Assembly: GCA_947500555.1 (NCBI GenBank)
Contig: CANMSE010000002.1
Coordinates: forward strand, 806,001 to 870,000
From: an uncultured Fulvivirga sp.
Lineage (GTDB): Bacteria; Bacteroidota; Bacteroidia; Cytophagales; Cyclobacteriaceae
Length of the DNA stretch: 64,000 bases
Direction of reading: 5' to 3'
Shown here: positions 1-9,876 of the stretch, in pieces
Layout: every line of letters starts with the position of its first letter
Numbering within the stretch: the first letter of the stretch is position 1
Made by a program: the position numbers and the translations under genes
The notes under the pieces: generated by a model
The model's input: only the letters and a program-made list of their open reading frames with translations
Databases searched by the model: none
Told to the model about the DNA's origin: nothing

Positions 1-174
1 CAATCCAAGATAACTACAAGAGCCAAAGTTGACCACTGTACGCCCGTTGATGGTCACATCTCGACCATTTAAATTATCGTCTTCTAAAGAGACTTGAAAT
101 ATGCCATTATTGACGCCATTAGTAAGGCATTCGTCAATAGTATCTATAAACTTGTTGGTTCTATTTTTAGACAT
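1..174 (-). CDS. PLP-dependent alpha-oxoamine-synthase-like aminotransferase, partial
   Basis: Only the first 58 codons lie in the window; the rest runs off the left edge. The start is the ATG whose complement is at 172-174. The visible protein opens with MSKNRTNKFID and ends with VNFGSCSYLGL. That last motif is the typical N-terminal signature of the class I/II aminotransferase subgroup containing 8-amino-7-oxononanoate synthase, glycine C-acetyltransferase and serine palmitoyltransferase, which condense an amino acid with an acyl-CoA. The PLP lysine is outside the window, so the substrate cannot be assigned. It is separated from the kinase operon by about 180 bp without a gene. Confidence 0.7.
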   Translation of the reverse strand, partial: MSKNRTNKFIDTIDECLTNGVNNGIFQVSLEDDNLNGRDVTINGRTVVNFGSCSYLGL

Positions 175-354
175 AGCTACAAATTTAAATTTATAATTAT
201 AACAACCTTAATTTGTGCTTATTGTTTAATGTAAATAGATAAGTTAAAATAAAATGGTTCAAAGAAGAATATAATCACATGTAATAAAATGCCCAATACA
301 TCTGTTAATCAGCCAGTTACAGTTGATTCATTGCATTATTATGATTATTTAGGA

Positions 355-2871
355 TTAGACTACTACCGGGATCGATATGGTAAAGCAACTACCCTTTTCT
401 AATTCAGAGGATACCGAAATACAGCCACCCCATAGTTCTACCATTTTTTTACAAATAGATAAACCCAAACCAATTCCACCTTTAGATCTACTCAAACCCT
501 CATGGGCTTGACGGAATGGTTCGAAAATATGGATAAGGCTTTCACCTGGTATTCCAATACCCGTGTCTTTGACTTTTATATGGTATTCTGATTGATCAAG
601 AAATGCGCAAATACTAACTTCTCCGGCATCAGTAAATTTTATAGCATTTCTGACCAAATTGGTCAAGACTTGTTTAAAGTGCTGCGGGTCAACATGAGCA
701 AAAGACTCTCCCGGCAGATCCAGATCCAATTTATAATCTATAGATTTATCACTCATTTCCATTGAGTGAGCCTGTCCAATATCTTTGCAAATATTTTGTA
801 GTAATTTAACTATATCAACTCGTTGAGGGAAAGACTTAATTTCTCCTGTCTCTAAGCTTGCCATATCTAAGAGTGAGTCAATGATATGTTGAAGGTCTGC
901 TGTTCGGGATTTAATTATTTTTAAGTACTCACTCCGCTTGTTATCAGGCAATGCCGGATTTTCTAATATTTCTGTAAAACCCTGAATCCCCTGAAGTGGT
1001 GTTCTAACTTCATGGGAAAGATTACCCATAAATATAGTTTTGAGCTTATTTGCTTTTTCAGCTTCCTCCTTAGAACCCCTCAAGGCTTGTTCAAATTCTT
1101 TTCTCTTCGAGATATCCTGATAATGCCACATATGGCCTTTATAATCTTCATCCAAATAGATAGGTATAAAATCACGTTCCAACACCCTACCGTTGGCCAT
1201 TACTACTTCTTCATTCAGAACTCGCTCCTTATTATCAAGAACCTTTCTTAGTCGATCTATAAATTCTTGAGGTTTAAGAAACAATTTCTTACGACCATCA
1301 ATAAATTCTAAGCTACTAATTCCATATAAATCATGAGGTGAATCTTCTATCATTAAAAGAGAACATAACTCCTGATTCACAAGTTGAATCTTGCCCGTAT
1401 CATTCACTACAAGAACACCCCCTTCAAGACTTTCTATTATTACAGACTGCATATTGAATGCTTCATTTAACTCATTTTCTGCAATTTTTTGATGTGTTAT
1501 GTTAGTGACCAAACCTGTGCATCTAGTGCAGGTGCCATCTTCTTCAATTAAAGGATTGAGTCTGGCAGAATAAAATATAGGTGTTTCAGAAAAAATATCC
1601 TCAATTTGAATAACACGTGGTTCCCTGGTTTCAATAGCTTCATCATATAATCGCTGAGCTTCATCAGCAAATTCGGGGGCATGCGTAAATACTTCTTTTA
1701 TTGACTTACCAATAAAAGAAGCCACCGGCATAAAAAGTAAGCTTTCATCTCTACAAATTAGATTTTTAAAACAGCCCTTTTCATCAAACTCCACTACAAA
1801 ATCATCCATAGATGAAATGATTAACTCAAGATCTTTTTTAATCTGATTTTCCCTAAACTCTGATTTTCTCCACTCTGTTACATCTTGAGCAGAACCTAAT
1901 ACATATGGTTTTTGATCTTCTTCTTCAATGAGTACATTTCTAAAAAGCAAGACTCGTCTTTCACCCTTTTTGGTAATAACGGTCATGAAGCTCTCGAACA
2001 TGCCATGTTTCTGTATGTACTCCAGGTAGAACTCGTAATCGTTTTTATACTCTTCTGGAATGAAAAGAGAAATATTGTTATCTATAAGTTCAGATTGCTC
2101 ATATCCCAGCATAACAGCTCCAGGTTTATTAACCGTAGTAATAATACCATCTGTGTTGTGAGTGCATATGAAAACTCTACTTTCCTCAACTAGATTACGA
2201 TATCTTCTTTCACTTATCTCCAAGCGCTTGCTGATATCCTTCTCAATTTCCAGGCTCTTATTTTTGAACTCATTTAAATTTTGCAAATCTTTCTGCACTT
2301 TAACGTCCAGATCAAATTTCAGCTTGGTAAGAATGAAGAAGATAGAAATAACCAAAGTAAAATTGATAGCTAACAGTATTCTTGACACCTCAGGTGTCAA
2401 TATGGTTGGCCGTATTAAAGACACTTGTGGTTCGAAATAAACAGAAAGCATTACCAGAATAACAAAGTAGGCTAGAAAATTATAACTCAATTTACCTCCT
2501 ATGAGAACAACTGAGCCAATTAATGCCAATATGGACCACAATAAAACTAATCCCGAAGCACTATACCCACCCAAAGACCACTGTAACATGAAAGGCAAAA
2601 ACATACTGGCCAAAATCTGGATGAATACTGATATTTCATAATTCTTTACTTTGGCAAAGTAAAATAGATTGACAGCAGATATAATGATATAACCAAAAGG
2701 TATAAGAGACTGGATGTAAAGGCCAAAAAAAAGTGATAACCCTCCCCAAACAATACCTCCAATTGACATAAGCAATGCCAGATAAACTAATATATTTTTG
2801 GATATAATGGTGAGGCCTGAGTCTTCAGGTTTTAAGCCTAAGGAGTTAAAATATTTAAATATTCCTTTCAA
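355..2871 (-). CDS. Multi-TM, triple-PAS sensor histidine kinase
   Basis: Membrane-bound sensor kinase of 838 residues. About six hydrophobic helices span residues 25-190, then a short coiled coil, three PAS domains (roughly 223-335, 345-465 and 475-600), a HisKA dimerisation domain with the phospho-accepting His at about 620 in the LSHEVRTPLQG box, and a HATPase_c domain with N box (NLVRNAIKF), G1 (DTGIGI) and G2 (GGIGLGLS). It has no receiver domain. The start reads TTG and overlaps the stop of the upstream kinase gene (TTGA); no ATG occurs until residue 35 or so, inside the first helix, so the TTG start with translational coupling is preferred. It is the last gene of the Hpt-receiver/kinase operon. 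The signal sensed is unknown. Confidence 0.9.
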   Translation of the reverse strand: MKGIFKYFNSLGLKPEDSGLTIISKNILVYLALLMSIGGIVWGGLSLFFGLYIQSLIPFGYIIISAVNLFYFAKVKNYEISVFIQILASMFLPFMLQWSLGGYSASGLVLLWSILALIGSVVLIGGKLSYNFLAYFVILVMLSVYFEPQVSLIRPTILTPEVSRILLAINFTLVISIFFILTKLKFDLDVKVQKDLQNLNEFKNKSLEIEKDISKRLEISERRYRNLVEESRVFICTHNTDGIITTVNKPGAVMLGYEQSELIDNNISLFIPEEYKNDYEFYLEYIQKHGMFESFMTVITKKGERRVLLFRNVLIEEEDQKPYVLGSAQDVTEWRKSEFRENQIKKDLELIISSMDDFVVEFDEKGCFKNLICRDESLLFMPVASFIGKSIKEVFTHAPEFADEAQRLYDEAIETREPRVIQIEDIFSETPIFYSARLNPLIEEDGTCTRCTGLVTNITHQKIAENELNEAFNMQSVIIESLEGGVLVVNDTGKIQLVNQELCSLLMIEDSPHDLYGISSLEFIDGRKKLFLKPQEFIDRLRKVLDNKERVLNEEVVMANGRVLERDFIPIYLDEDYKGHMWHYQDISKRKEFEQALRGSKEEAEKANKLKTIFMGNLSHEVRTPLQGIQGFTEILENPALPDNKRSEYLKIIKSRTADLQHIIDSLLDMASLETGEIKSFPQRVDIVKLLQNICKDIGQAHSMEMSDKSIDYKLDLDLPGESFAHVDPQHFKQVLTNLVRNAIKFTDAGEVSICAFLDQSEYHIKVKDTGIGIPGESLIHIFEPFRQAHEGLSRSKGGIGLGLSICKKMVELWGGCISVSSELEKGSCFTISIPVVV

Positions 2872-4094
2872 TCTTTTGTCGATAATGGAATGGTGATTGT
2901 AAACTTACTTCCCTCATCAATTTTAGAACTCACTCGTATGCTTCCTCCCCATAGATCCACCAATTTCTGACAAATTGATAAACCTAGCCCTATACCTCCT
3001 TTTGCTCTACTAAATCCTTCGTGAGCCTGTCGAAAAGGTTGAAATATGCTTTCCAACTTTTCCTGGGAAATCCCTATACCAGTATCCTGTACACTCAACT
3101 CAACTTCTGTATCGTTCGGTCTGGCGATCAAAGTGATACTACCATTATTTGAAAATTTAATTGCATTATAATGCAAGTTATTCAAAACCTGTACAAGATG
3201 TTGTTCATCAATATCGGTCTTTTCTTCCTGAAGGTGATTTTGCAAGTCAAATGAAACCTCTTTTTTGCCAGTGAAATTCTCCGATAAGAATTTGGTATAG
3301 TACCCATTAACAAATTCCTTAAGATTAATTTTTTTAGGATTGGCTTTTATCTGACCTGTCTCTAAACTGGCCATTTCCAATAGTGACTCAATGATCTTTT
3401 CCATTTCTCCAGCACGTTGCCTGATGTAAGAAAAGTATTTTTTTCTATCAACTTTATTGAGCTCACTGGTCTCTAAAATTTCGGAAAAACCTAATATACT
3501 TTGTAAGGGGGTACGTACTTCGTGAGAGAGATTTCCCAGCAATATTGTTTTTAACAAATTGGCTTCTTCAGCCTCTTTTTTTGCTTTTTTAAGTTCATGA
3601 CGTTCTTTTCTTGCCACTATTTGAAGAACCACTTCTTTGGACAGTATTTCTAATGCCTTTTTTTGTTTTGATGTTAATTTTTTTGGTTCTGGGCTTATAA
3701 CACATAAAGAGCCCAAGGCATGTCCATCGGGGTCAATTAATGGCGATCCGGCATAAAATCGGATTTTCGGATTGCCTATCACGTAAGGGTTGTTCTTAAA
3801 TCTGGGATCCTGTGTAGCATCTCCTACCTCCATGATAGATTGATCCATAATGGTATACTGACAGAAAGAATCTATCCTGGCTGTTTGTACTACATCCAAC
3901 CCCCTTTTAGATTTAAACCACTGCCTGTCTTCATCTATAAGAGTCACTAGTGAAATTGGTGTTTCACATATAATAGAAATAAGCTCTGTTATCCTTTCAA
4001 ACTCTTCCTCTATTTCTGAATCGAGAATATTATACTCAAGCAAAGCTTGAAGTCTGTTCACTTCATTAGCTGGAATAGGGTGCTCACTAATCAT
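2868..4094 (-). CDS. GAF-domain histidine kinase (soluble)
   Basis: Predicted cytoplasmic kinase of 408 residues. It opens with MISEHPIPANEVNRL, typical of GAF-kinases whose GAF domain (about 20-160) contains a DEDRQWFKS motif. A coiled coil follows, then HisKA (His about 191 in LSHEVRTPLQ) and HATPase_c with DTGIGI and GGIGLGLS. A longer open frame reaches 4328, but it would overlap the upstream kinase by about 230 bases and add residues unlike the family, so the ATG at 4092-4094 is chosen. It starts 4 nt after the upstream stop and its own stop overlaps the next gene's TTG. There is no membrane segment, so it probably senses an intracellular or redox cue. Confidence 0.88.
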   Translation of the reverse strand: MISEHPIPANEVNRLQALLEYNILDSEIEEEFERITELISIICETPISLVTLIDEDRQWFKSKRGLDVVQTARIDSFCQYTIMDQSIMEVGDATQDPRFKNNPYVIGNPKIRFYAGSPLIDPDGHALGSLCVISPEPKKLTSKQKKALEILSKEVVLQIVARKERHELKKAKKEAEEANLLKTILLGNLSHEVRTPLQSILGFSEILETSELNKVDRKKYFSYIRQRAGEMEKIIESLLEMASLETGQIKANPKKINLKEFVNGYYTKFLSENFTGKKEVSFDLQNHLQEEKTDIDEQHLVQVLNNLHYNAIKFSNNGSITLIARPNDTEVELSVQDTGIGISQEKLESIFQPFRQAHEGFSRAKGGIGLGLSICQKLVDLWGGSIRVSSKIDEGSKFTITIPLSTKD

Positions 4095-4098
4095 TATC

Positions 4099-5817
4099 TT
4101 ATCTGTCTGATTCTCCCACAAACGTTGGAATACTAAAACTAAAGATACTTCCTTTTCCTGGTTCGGAGGTAACATCAATCTGTCCTCTCCATAGTTCAAC
4201 CATTTTCTTGCAGATGGATAAACCCAGGCCAATACCTCCTTTGGACCTACTAAGCCCCTCATGTGCCTGACGAAATGGCTCAAAAATACTCTCCAATTTA
4301 TTTGGTTCAATACCGATACCCTGATCAATGACTTTTATAAAATAAAAATTATCATTCTTTTCGCACATTAGTATTATAGTACCCTCATTCGAATATTTGA
4401 TAGCATTGTGCAGCAAATTTTTCGTCACTTGTTCAAGGTGTTGCTGATCTACCTTAACTGGATTTTTGCCATCAATGTGATTTTCAAGCCTGAAATTCAG
4501 AGGCTTATTTAACAGCTCAAAATCTGATACGAATTTTTCATAAATTGACGAAATTTCTTGGCCTAAATCAAATGGTTTAGGAGAAGCCTTAATTTCTCCC
4601 GATTCTAGACTAGCAATATCCAATAAGGCCTCAATAATGTTTTGCATATCTATAGCCCTTTTCTTAATGATACTCCGATACTCCTGTCTATCCTGGTTTT
4701 TTAAGTTTTCGGATTCAAGGAGTTCGACAAACCCAAGAATACCTTGCAACGGTGTACGGACTTCATGAGAAAGACTGCCTAAAAATATTGTTTTTAATCT
4801 GTCTGAATTTTCAGCTTCTTCCTTTGCCTTTTCCAATTCCACTAAAAACTTCTTCGTCTCTGTAACATCTTGTTCAATAGCAAAGAACCCTTCAAATGTT
4901 CCTTGATTATTATTATACGGCTGGCAATTCATTCGTGACCAATAGCTTTCTCCACTTTTGTTGCGGTTATTTATTTCACAAACAAATGCTTCCTTCTTAG
5001 TTACTTTAGTTCTTATATAGTCAATGGTCACTTGACTGGTTACTTCATGGTGTAAAAATTCAAATATTGTCTTGCCTTTGATTTCACTTAATTGGAACTC
5101 ACTTATTTTTTCAAACGCATGATTCACCCACAAGATTTTAAAGTCTCTATCAGTAATAAAAACTGCATTATTGGTTTGTTCCGCTATTAGTGATAGTTTT
5201 TTAAGTTCTTCTTCATCTGAATCGATTTTTTGCCTTAAAAACAACATGCCGATTGCCTGCGCGAGGAAAGCTAGAAATACCACTATGTTTGTAAAGTAAT
5301 AGGTAGGATCACGATGATCAGTTTGAAAATACCCTACTCCAAACATATTATGCAGTGGGTCAAATAACGCTAAACAAAGCATGACATACCCCAAAAGAAT
5401 ATTTCTCCAGATACGATTTGATCTATCATATAAAACAACGGCCAACATGCCTGTGGCCATTAAAAAAAATCGATAATCATAAAATTGAGTCTCGAAATTG
5501 GCTTCAGGGTTGTTGTTAGTTAGCTTGCCAAAAATAGAAGCAGCAATAATTGCCGTTGGAATATAAAAACTAAGAAATACCCTTCCTGAAAGACCCCGCC
5601 AAAAATGATTCAATAGATAGGGTACAAAGAAAAAAACACACATTACCAGACTGCTGAATGCAATAGAGTCCCATGCAATAAGGCTGCCCTGTAGTATGAA
5701 CAATGTGAAGGTGATCACCGCACCCAACAAGGAAATAAAATTGGAAAACAAAATGCCTCTGTCGGCATTTGGATTATTGAGTTCCGTAACACCAAAATGT
5801 AATATTTTGCGAATCAC
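4099..5817 (-). CDS. Membrane PAS sensor histidine kinase
   Basis: Kinase of 572 residues. Six or so hydrophobic helices occupy residues 15-195 with no large periplasmic domain, suggesting a membrane-embedded sensor. One PAS domain with its PAC tail follows (about 205-325), then HisKA (His about 351) and HATPase_c with DQGIGI and GGIGLGLS. The G2 end reads ELWRGQID where its three operon sisters have LWGG, a small divergence. The start is GTG and overlaps the upstream TGA stop (GTGA), implying translational coupling. No receiver domain or output domain is present, so it probably acts through a separate receiver, such as the Hpt-receiver protein encoded first in the operon. Confidence 0.88.
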   Translation of the reverse strand: MIRKILHFGVTELNNPNADRGILFSNFISLLGAVITFTLFILQGSLIAWDSIAFSSLVMCVFFFVPYLLNHFWRGLSGRVFLSFYIPTAIIAASIFGKLTNNNPEANFETQFYDYRFFLMATGMLAVVLYDRSNRIWRNILLGYVMLCLALFDPLHNMFGVGYFQTDHRDPTYYFTNIVVFLAFLAQAIGMLFLRQKIDSDEEELKKLSLIAEQTNNAVFITDRDFKILWVNHAFEKISEFQLSEIKGKTIFEFLHHEVTSQVTIDYIRTKVTKKEAFVCEINNRNKSGESYWSRMNCQPYNNNQGTFEGFFAIEQDVTETKKFLVELEKAKEEAENSDRLKTIFLGSLSHEVRTPLQGILGFVELLESENLKNQDRQEYRSIIKKRAIDMQNIIEALLDIASLESGEIKASPKPFDLGQEISSIYEKFVSDFELLNKPLNFRLENHIDGKNPVKVDQQHLEQVTKNLLHNAIKYSNEGTIILMCEKNDNFYFIKVIDQGIGIEPNKLESIFEPFRQAHEGLSRSKGGIGLGLSICKKMVELWRGQIDVTSEPGKGSIFSFSIPTFVGESDR

Positions 5818-8783
5818 GAGACCTGAGGTTTTGTAACCAGATCCGGAATGTTTATACTAAAAGTGCTCCCTTTTCCAGGTTCTGATGTTACACTAATTTC
5901 CCCTCCCCACAACTCAACCATTTTTTTAGAAATGGATAACCCCAGACCTATACCACCCTTTGATCTGCTAAAACCTTCATCAGCTTGCCTGAAAGGCGTA
6001 AAAATATCCTCTAACTTATCAGGTTCTATTCCGATGCCCTCATCCCGAACACTGATTTTAAAAAAATAATCATCTCGTATCAATTTAACCTCAATTTTTC
6101 CATCATCTGAAAATTTGGAAGCATTATACAGAAGATTGTTAAGCACCTGCTTCAGATGTTGTTGATCTATTTCTACCATTCTATTTGAAGTCAGCTGATT
6201 AACAAACTCTACCTTCAAAGACGGGTCAATAAACAACACCTCTTTACTGAAATCATGGACCACAGATTTTACATATTCCCCCAGATCAAACTCCGTAGCT
6301 GATGACTTAATTTCTCCAGATTCAAGACTAGCAATATCTAATAACGCTTCAATTATATTTTGGACATCACGAGACCTGGTTTTTACCAAATTCAGGTATT
6401 CTTGCTGTTGAGCTAATGACAAATTCCCTTGTTCCAATATCTCAGTAATACCTAGTATGCCTTGCAATGGCGTTCTTACCTCATGAGATAAGCTGCCTAA
6501 AAAAATTGTTTTTAGTTTATTGGACCTTTCTGCTTCCTCTTTGGCTTTGATTATTTCTGTGATCATAAACTTTTCTTTAGTTATATCACTTTGAATAAAG
6601 AAGTAGCCATTGAAATTACCTTCATCATAAATGGGTTCTGCCATTAGCTTAACCCAGTAGTCTCTTCCTTCACTATCCGAATTAAGTACTTCAGCTTTAA
6701 ATGGTTGCTCCATTTCAACCTTTTTGGTCATGTATTCTACTATATTCGGATCAGCATTGGGACTAGATAGCAAAGCACCTGGATTTCTACCTAAAACCTG
6801 CTCCGACTGATAACCTGTGATTTCCGTGAAGCCATCATTAATCCACGTCACATTTTCATTCACATCTGTTATTATCACACCTACATGACTCTTTCGAAGA
6901 ACAGTTGAAAGTGTTTCAACTTGTTTTTGATTATGCTTTAACTCGGTGATGTCCGTAAGAATAATTATGACTTCCTTATTATCCTCACTATCAGTAATTG
7001 GTATTAGTTTCCCGAGGACATCGCTGCTGCCATATTTATCTTCAAATAGAACTAAGGAATTAGTATTTAGGCATTTTTCAAAATGGCTTAAGAATACACG
7101 CTTTTGCTTGCCTTTTAATATGTCAAATATATTTTGCCCTTGATGATCTCGATTTAAGAAAGAGTCTTTCTGATTTACATACCTAATCTTACCAGATAGG
7201 TCAAGCAATACGTACAAATCGGGTGAGTTGCTAGCTATACCTACAATTCTTTTTTGAATTTTTTGCGCCAGGCTCTTAGTTGCGTTAAATTCAGTTTGGT
7301 CATATGAACTGCCGATAACAAAGTGTTCACCATTAGGATCTTTGGCGATGACATTTCTATATTTAAGAGTATGGACTTTACCTTTATTATCAACTACATT
7401 CATAAAACCATTGCTCATACCAACTGACTTTATCTCTTTCAAGTAATTCGCAAATAAAGCCTTGTAGTCAGCCTGAAGAAAGTCTTCAACGGACTTACCA
7501 ATAATGAAATCCTTTTCGTAGCCCAATAATTTAGTCACAGCATTATTAACTGAGGTAATAACGCCCTCGAGGTCATGTGTCATCACAATCCCCAGGTTAC
7601 TGTCAAAGAGCTGTTTGTAAGACTCTCTACTCATCTTCAGCTGACTAAACGTCTTTTCGAGTTTCTTTTTTTTCTTTAAGTTATCAGAGTTCAACTGAAA
7701 CAATTTTCTTACTAAAAGAAGCATCAATAGAAGCAAAATTCCTCCGACTAAAAGTATTATAGCCTGTAATTGTCTGTCCTTTTTAGATTCTATTTTTTCC
7801 TTTTCGTCAATACGATTTTGGTATTCAGTCTGAATATAGGCCAGCGATTTATTTAGCTTCTCAGAATAGACCGTTTGGTACAGTCTATTATACTCCTTTA
7901 AATAGCTAAGTGATTCTTCTAATCTGCCTTGTTTTTCACGAAGAATTGAGCAGTACTTCTTGACGTACATTATTTGCTCCAAATTCTTTCCATTATCTAA
8001 CTTTTCTTGCGCCTGCTTTAAGTAATAGCCAGCTGAATCAAGATTTCCATTTAGTACATGCGCTAGTCCGAGATCGCTAAACATAATGCCAAGTGTATCA
8101 CTTTGATTTGGTGCATACTGCTTGGCAAATTGCATTGCATCAAGCATCTCTTCATATTGATCTTTTTCCCAATAGTTATATGATATCCGATTGTAATTCT
8201 CATAAATTCCTCTCCTATAATTTACCTTCTTTGCCAACCCCAAGGAAAAGTTATGGAGGGCAATAGCTGAATCATAGAGATGATATTTATATAAAAATTG
8301 AGCTTGGTTACTTACAGTTTCCAAAAGTAATATGGTATCTTTTAAGTTGGTCGCTATTTGGTTCGCTCGATTTAAATATTCTTTTGAAGAAGAATACAAG
8401 CCTGCCTGAATAAAGAAATGACCGATAAGCCTCGAGGTTTCCCCTTCTTGTTTTAAGTTACCAGCGCTCTTAAAATACTGCAGCGAAAGAAGCAATAAAT
8501 CTATTTGCTCTGTCTTATTCGACTCCATAGCTTTCGTTTCTGCCAACATTCTATAGGCATATCCCTTGAAAAGGGAATTGGTGTTATCATCCGGGATCGA
8601 GATAATCTGTTCTACCAATTTTCTAGCCTTCATAAGATCACCTTGTTGAAGGTAAGATTCTGCTCGCTCTAGGTCCTTGGAGTACTTATTTAGATCGCTT
8701 TTACCAAATAATGTTGAAGGACAGATGGTAAGAGTCAATACGCATAATAATACAATGAACTTTATATTCAATGTCTGAAACAT
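5814..8783 (-). CDS. TPR-containing, triple-PAS sensor histidine kinase
   Basis: The largest kinase of the operon, 989 residues. It has an N-terminal signal or anchor, TPR-type helical repeats across about 30-330 predicted outside the membrane, a single transmembrane helix near 340-360, a coiled coil, three PAS domains (about 380-500, 505-620 and 630-745), HisKA (His about 767) and HATPase_c with DEGIGI and GGIGLGLS. The TPR-TM-kinase layout is frequent in Bacteroidota, where the external TPR array is thought to bind protein or polymer ligands. Its ATG overlaps the stop of the Hpt-receiver gene by one base (TAATG). The ligand cannot be inferred. Confidence 0.9.
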   Translation of the reverse strand: MFQTLNIKFIVLLCVLTLTICPSTLFGKSDLNKYSKDLERAESYLQQGDLMKARKLVEQIISIPDDNTNSLFKGYAYRMLAETKAMESNKTEQIDLLLLSLQYFKSAGNLKQEGETSRLIGHFFIQAGLYSSSKEYLNRANQIATNLKDTILLLETVSNQAQFLYKYHLYDSAIALHNFSLGLAKKVNYRRGIYENYNRISYNYWEKDQYEEMLDAMQFAKQYAPNQSDTLGIMFSDLGLAHVLNGNLDSAGYYLKQAQEKLDNGKNLEQIMYVKKYCSILREKQGRLEESLSYLKEYNRLYQTVYSEKLNKSLAYIQTEYQNRIDEKEKIESKKDRQLQAIILLVGGILLLLMLLLVRKLFQLNSDNLKKKKKLEKTFSQLKMSRESYKQLFDSNLGIVMTHDLEGVITSVNNAVTKLLGYEKDFIIGKSVEDFLQADYKALFANYLKEIKSVGMSNGFMNVVDNKGKVHTLKYRNVIAKDPNGEHFVIGSSYDQTEFNATKSLAQKIQKRIVGIASNSPDLYVLLDLSGKIRYVNQKDSFLNRDHQGQNIFDILKGKQKRVFLSHFEKCLNTNSLVLFEDKYGSSDVLGKLIPITDSEDNKEVIIILTDITELKHNQKQVETLSTVLRKSHVGVIITDVNENVTWINDGFTEITGYQSEQVLGRNPGALLSSPNADPNIVEYMTKKVEMEQPFKAEVLNSDSEGRDYWVKLMAEPIYDEGNFNGYFFIQSDITKEKFMITEIIKAKEEAERSNKLKTIFLGSLSHEVRTPLQGILGITEILEQGNLSLAQQQEYLNLVKTRSRDVQNIIEALLDIASLESGEIKSSATEFDLGEYVKSVVHDFSKEVLFIDPSLKVEFVNQLTSNRMVEIDQQHLKQVLNNLLYNASKFSDDGKIEVKLIRDDYFFKISVRDEGIGIEPDKLEDIFTPFRQADEGFSRSKGGIGLGLSISKKMVELWGGEISVTSEPGKGSTFSINIPDLVTKPQVS

Positions 8784-9553
8784 TAACTCAAATATTTCAT
8801 GAGTGCGTCATTGATAGATTCTCTGTTAACTGGCTTTATCAGGAAATTGTCTGCCCCCGCATCTAAAGAATTTTGTTTTTCATTAAGTCGTGTAGATGCA
8901 GATAATGATATTATAGGACAATCCAGACCTTGCTTCCTTATTTCGGCTATCGCCTCAAGACCACTAAAAAATGGCATGTGTACATCCATAAAGATAAAAT
9001 CAGGTCTTTTTTCAATTGCTAATTTTAAAGCTTCATTACCATTTCCGGCCAACAAAACTGATGCCCCTGTTTCTTTGATAAATAGTTCGAAGACCATGGC
9101 ATTTATTTCATCATCTTCCGCCACTAAAACCAATTTTCCTTCTAGTGATGAGCCTTTAATATTCTGATCGTTCGCCTCAATAATGTCAGGTTTTTTTAAA
9201 ACAGTCATAATTTTTTCATTTATGTCATTAAACTGTTGTATAGTTTCAAGATGTGATGGTGTAGAAATACCTTCACTCAATTGATTTTCAATAACATTTA
9301 ATCTTTCCATTTCCTCATTTAATCCAAAGCAGCCATACCGCACCTTAGTTTTGTGAATACATTCAGCAGCTTTGCTCATTTCATCTTGCTTTATACTCTC
9401 TTCTATGACCTTGAAAAGACCGGGGGTTTCTGTAACAAAAGCATCAATAATTGTCTGCACTTTCTTTATGTCTCCATTCACATTTGACAAAAGAGACTTC
9501 AAACCATTCTTAATTTTGCTTTCCACAGTATTAAAATTAAAAGTATAACTCAT
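8783..9553 (-). CDS. Hpt-receiver phosphorelay protein
   Basis: Soluble 256-residue protein and first gene of the kinase operon. The N-terminal helical part (about 10-110) looks like a histidine phosphotransfer domain, with candidate phospho-His at about 67 in IHKTKVRYG. The C-terminal part (about 135-256) is a CheY-like receiver with the acidic pocket AEDDE, phospho-Asp at about 190 in FMDVHMP, and the conserved Lys in FLIKPV. There is no output domain. It could collect phosphate from the four downstream kinases through Asp190 and pass it on through His67; that flow is inferred. An in-frame TTG one codon earlier exists, but the ATG at 9551-9553 is preferred. Confidence 0.85.
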   Translation of the reverse strand: MSYTFNFNTVESKIKNGLKSLLSNVNGDIKKVQTIIDAFVTETPGLFKVIEESIKQDEMSKAAECIHKTKVRYGCFGLNEEMERLNVIENQLSEGISTPSHLETIQQFNDINEKIMTVLKKPDIIEANDQNIKGSSLEGKLVLVAEDDEINAMVFELFIKETGASVLLAGNGNEALKLAIEKRPDFIFMDVHMPFFSGLEAIAEIRKQGLDCPIISLSASTRLNEKQNSLDAGADNFLIKPVNRESINDALMKYLS

Positions 9554-9876
9554 CAACTAACACTTATGAAAATTAAAGCTTTATAATAAATATTCAGTCT
9601 TTTCTGAATATTCAATTAGGATGATTTTCACCTCTTATGCCTTAGACATAGATTTCGTATTCAGCACCTCTAAAATCGGTTATGCTTTCATGCTTTTTAA
9701 AGTTATTAGGTAAGGCGTGTGTTACATACGGTAGAAATAGATTTTCACACGATAAGATTTTATTGAAGAAGCTTCGTAGGATGAGTGGAGCCAGAGAAAT
9801 TAACTTGCGTTGATCTCTAATTACTCCAGTCCGGTAGATGAACCCTAGGCTGTGAATCCATCACAGCTACTAAAAA
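9554..9876. other. Intergenic region with inverted repeats
   Basis: About 320 bp between the Hpt-receiver gene and the ssrA terminator, with no convincing ORF. It holds an AT-rich 9-bp inverted repeat at 9589-9612 (6-nt loop), about 36 bp upstream of the Hpt-receiver start. It also holds two GC-richer hairpins: GGAG 9787-9790 with CTCC 9824-9827 enclosing AGAGA 9793-9797 with TCTCT 9814-9818, and a 7-bp stem at 9849-9867. The two hairpins lie directly before the bidirectional terminator at 9877-9910, so a small plus-strand RNA is possible. No clear promoter was found. Confidence 0.4.

Noticed and set aside
180..187. TAAATTTG promoter-like element before the partial aminotransferase
   Set aside because: It ends only 5 nt before the ATG with no -33 partner, and the region is so AT-rich that a chance match is likely.
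4095..4328. Upstream extension of the GAF-kinase reading frame
   Set aside because: It lies fully inside the preceding kinase gene in another frame, and the family-typical N-terminus begins at the ATG at 4094.
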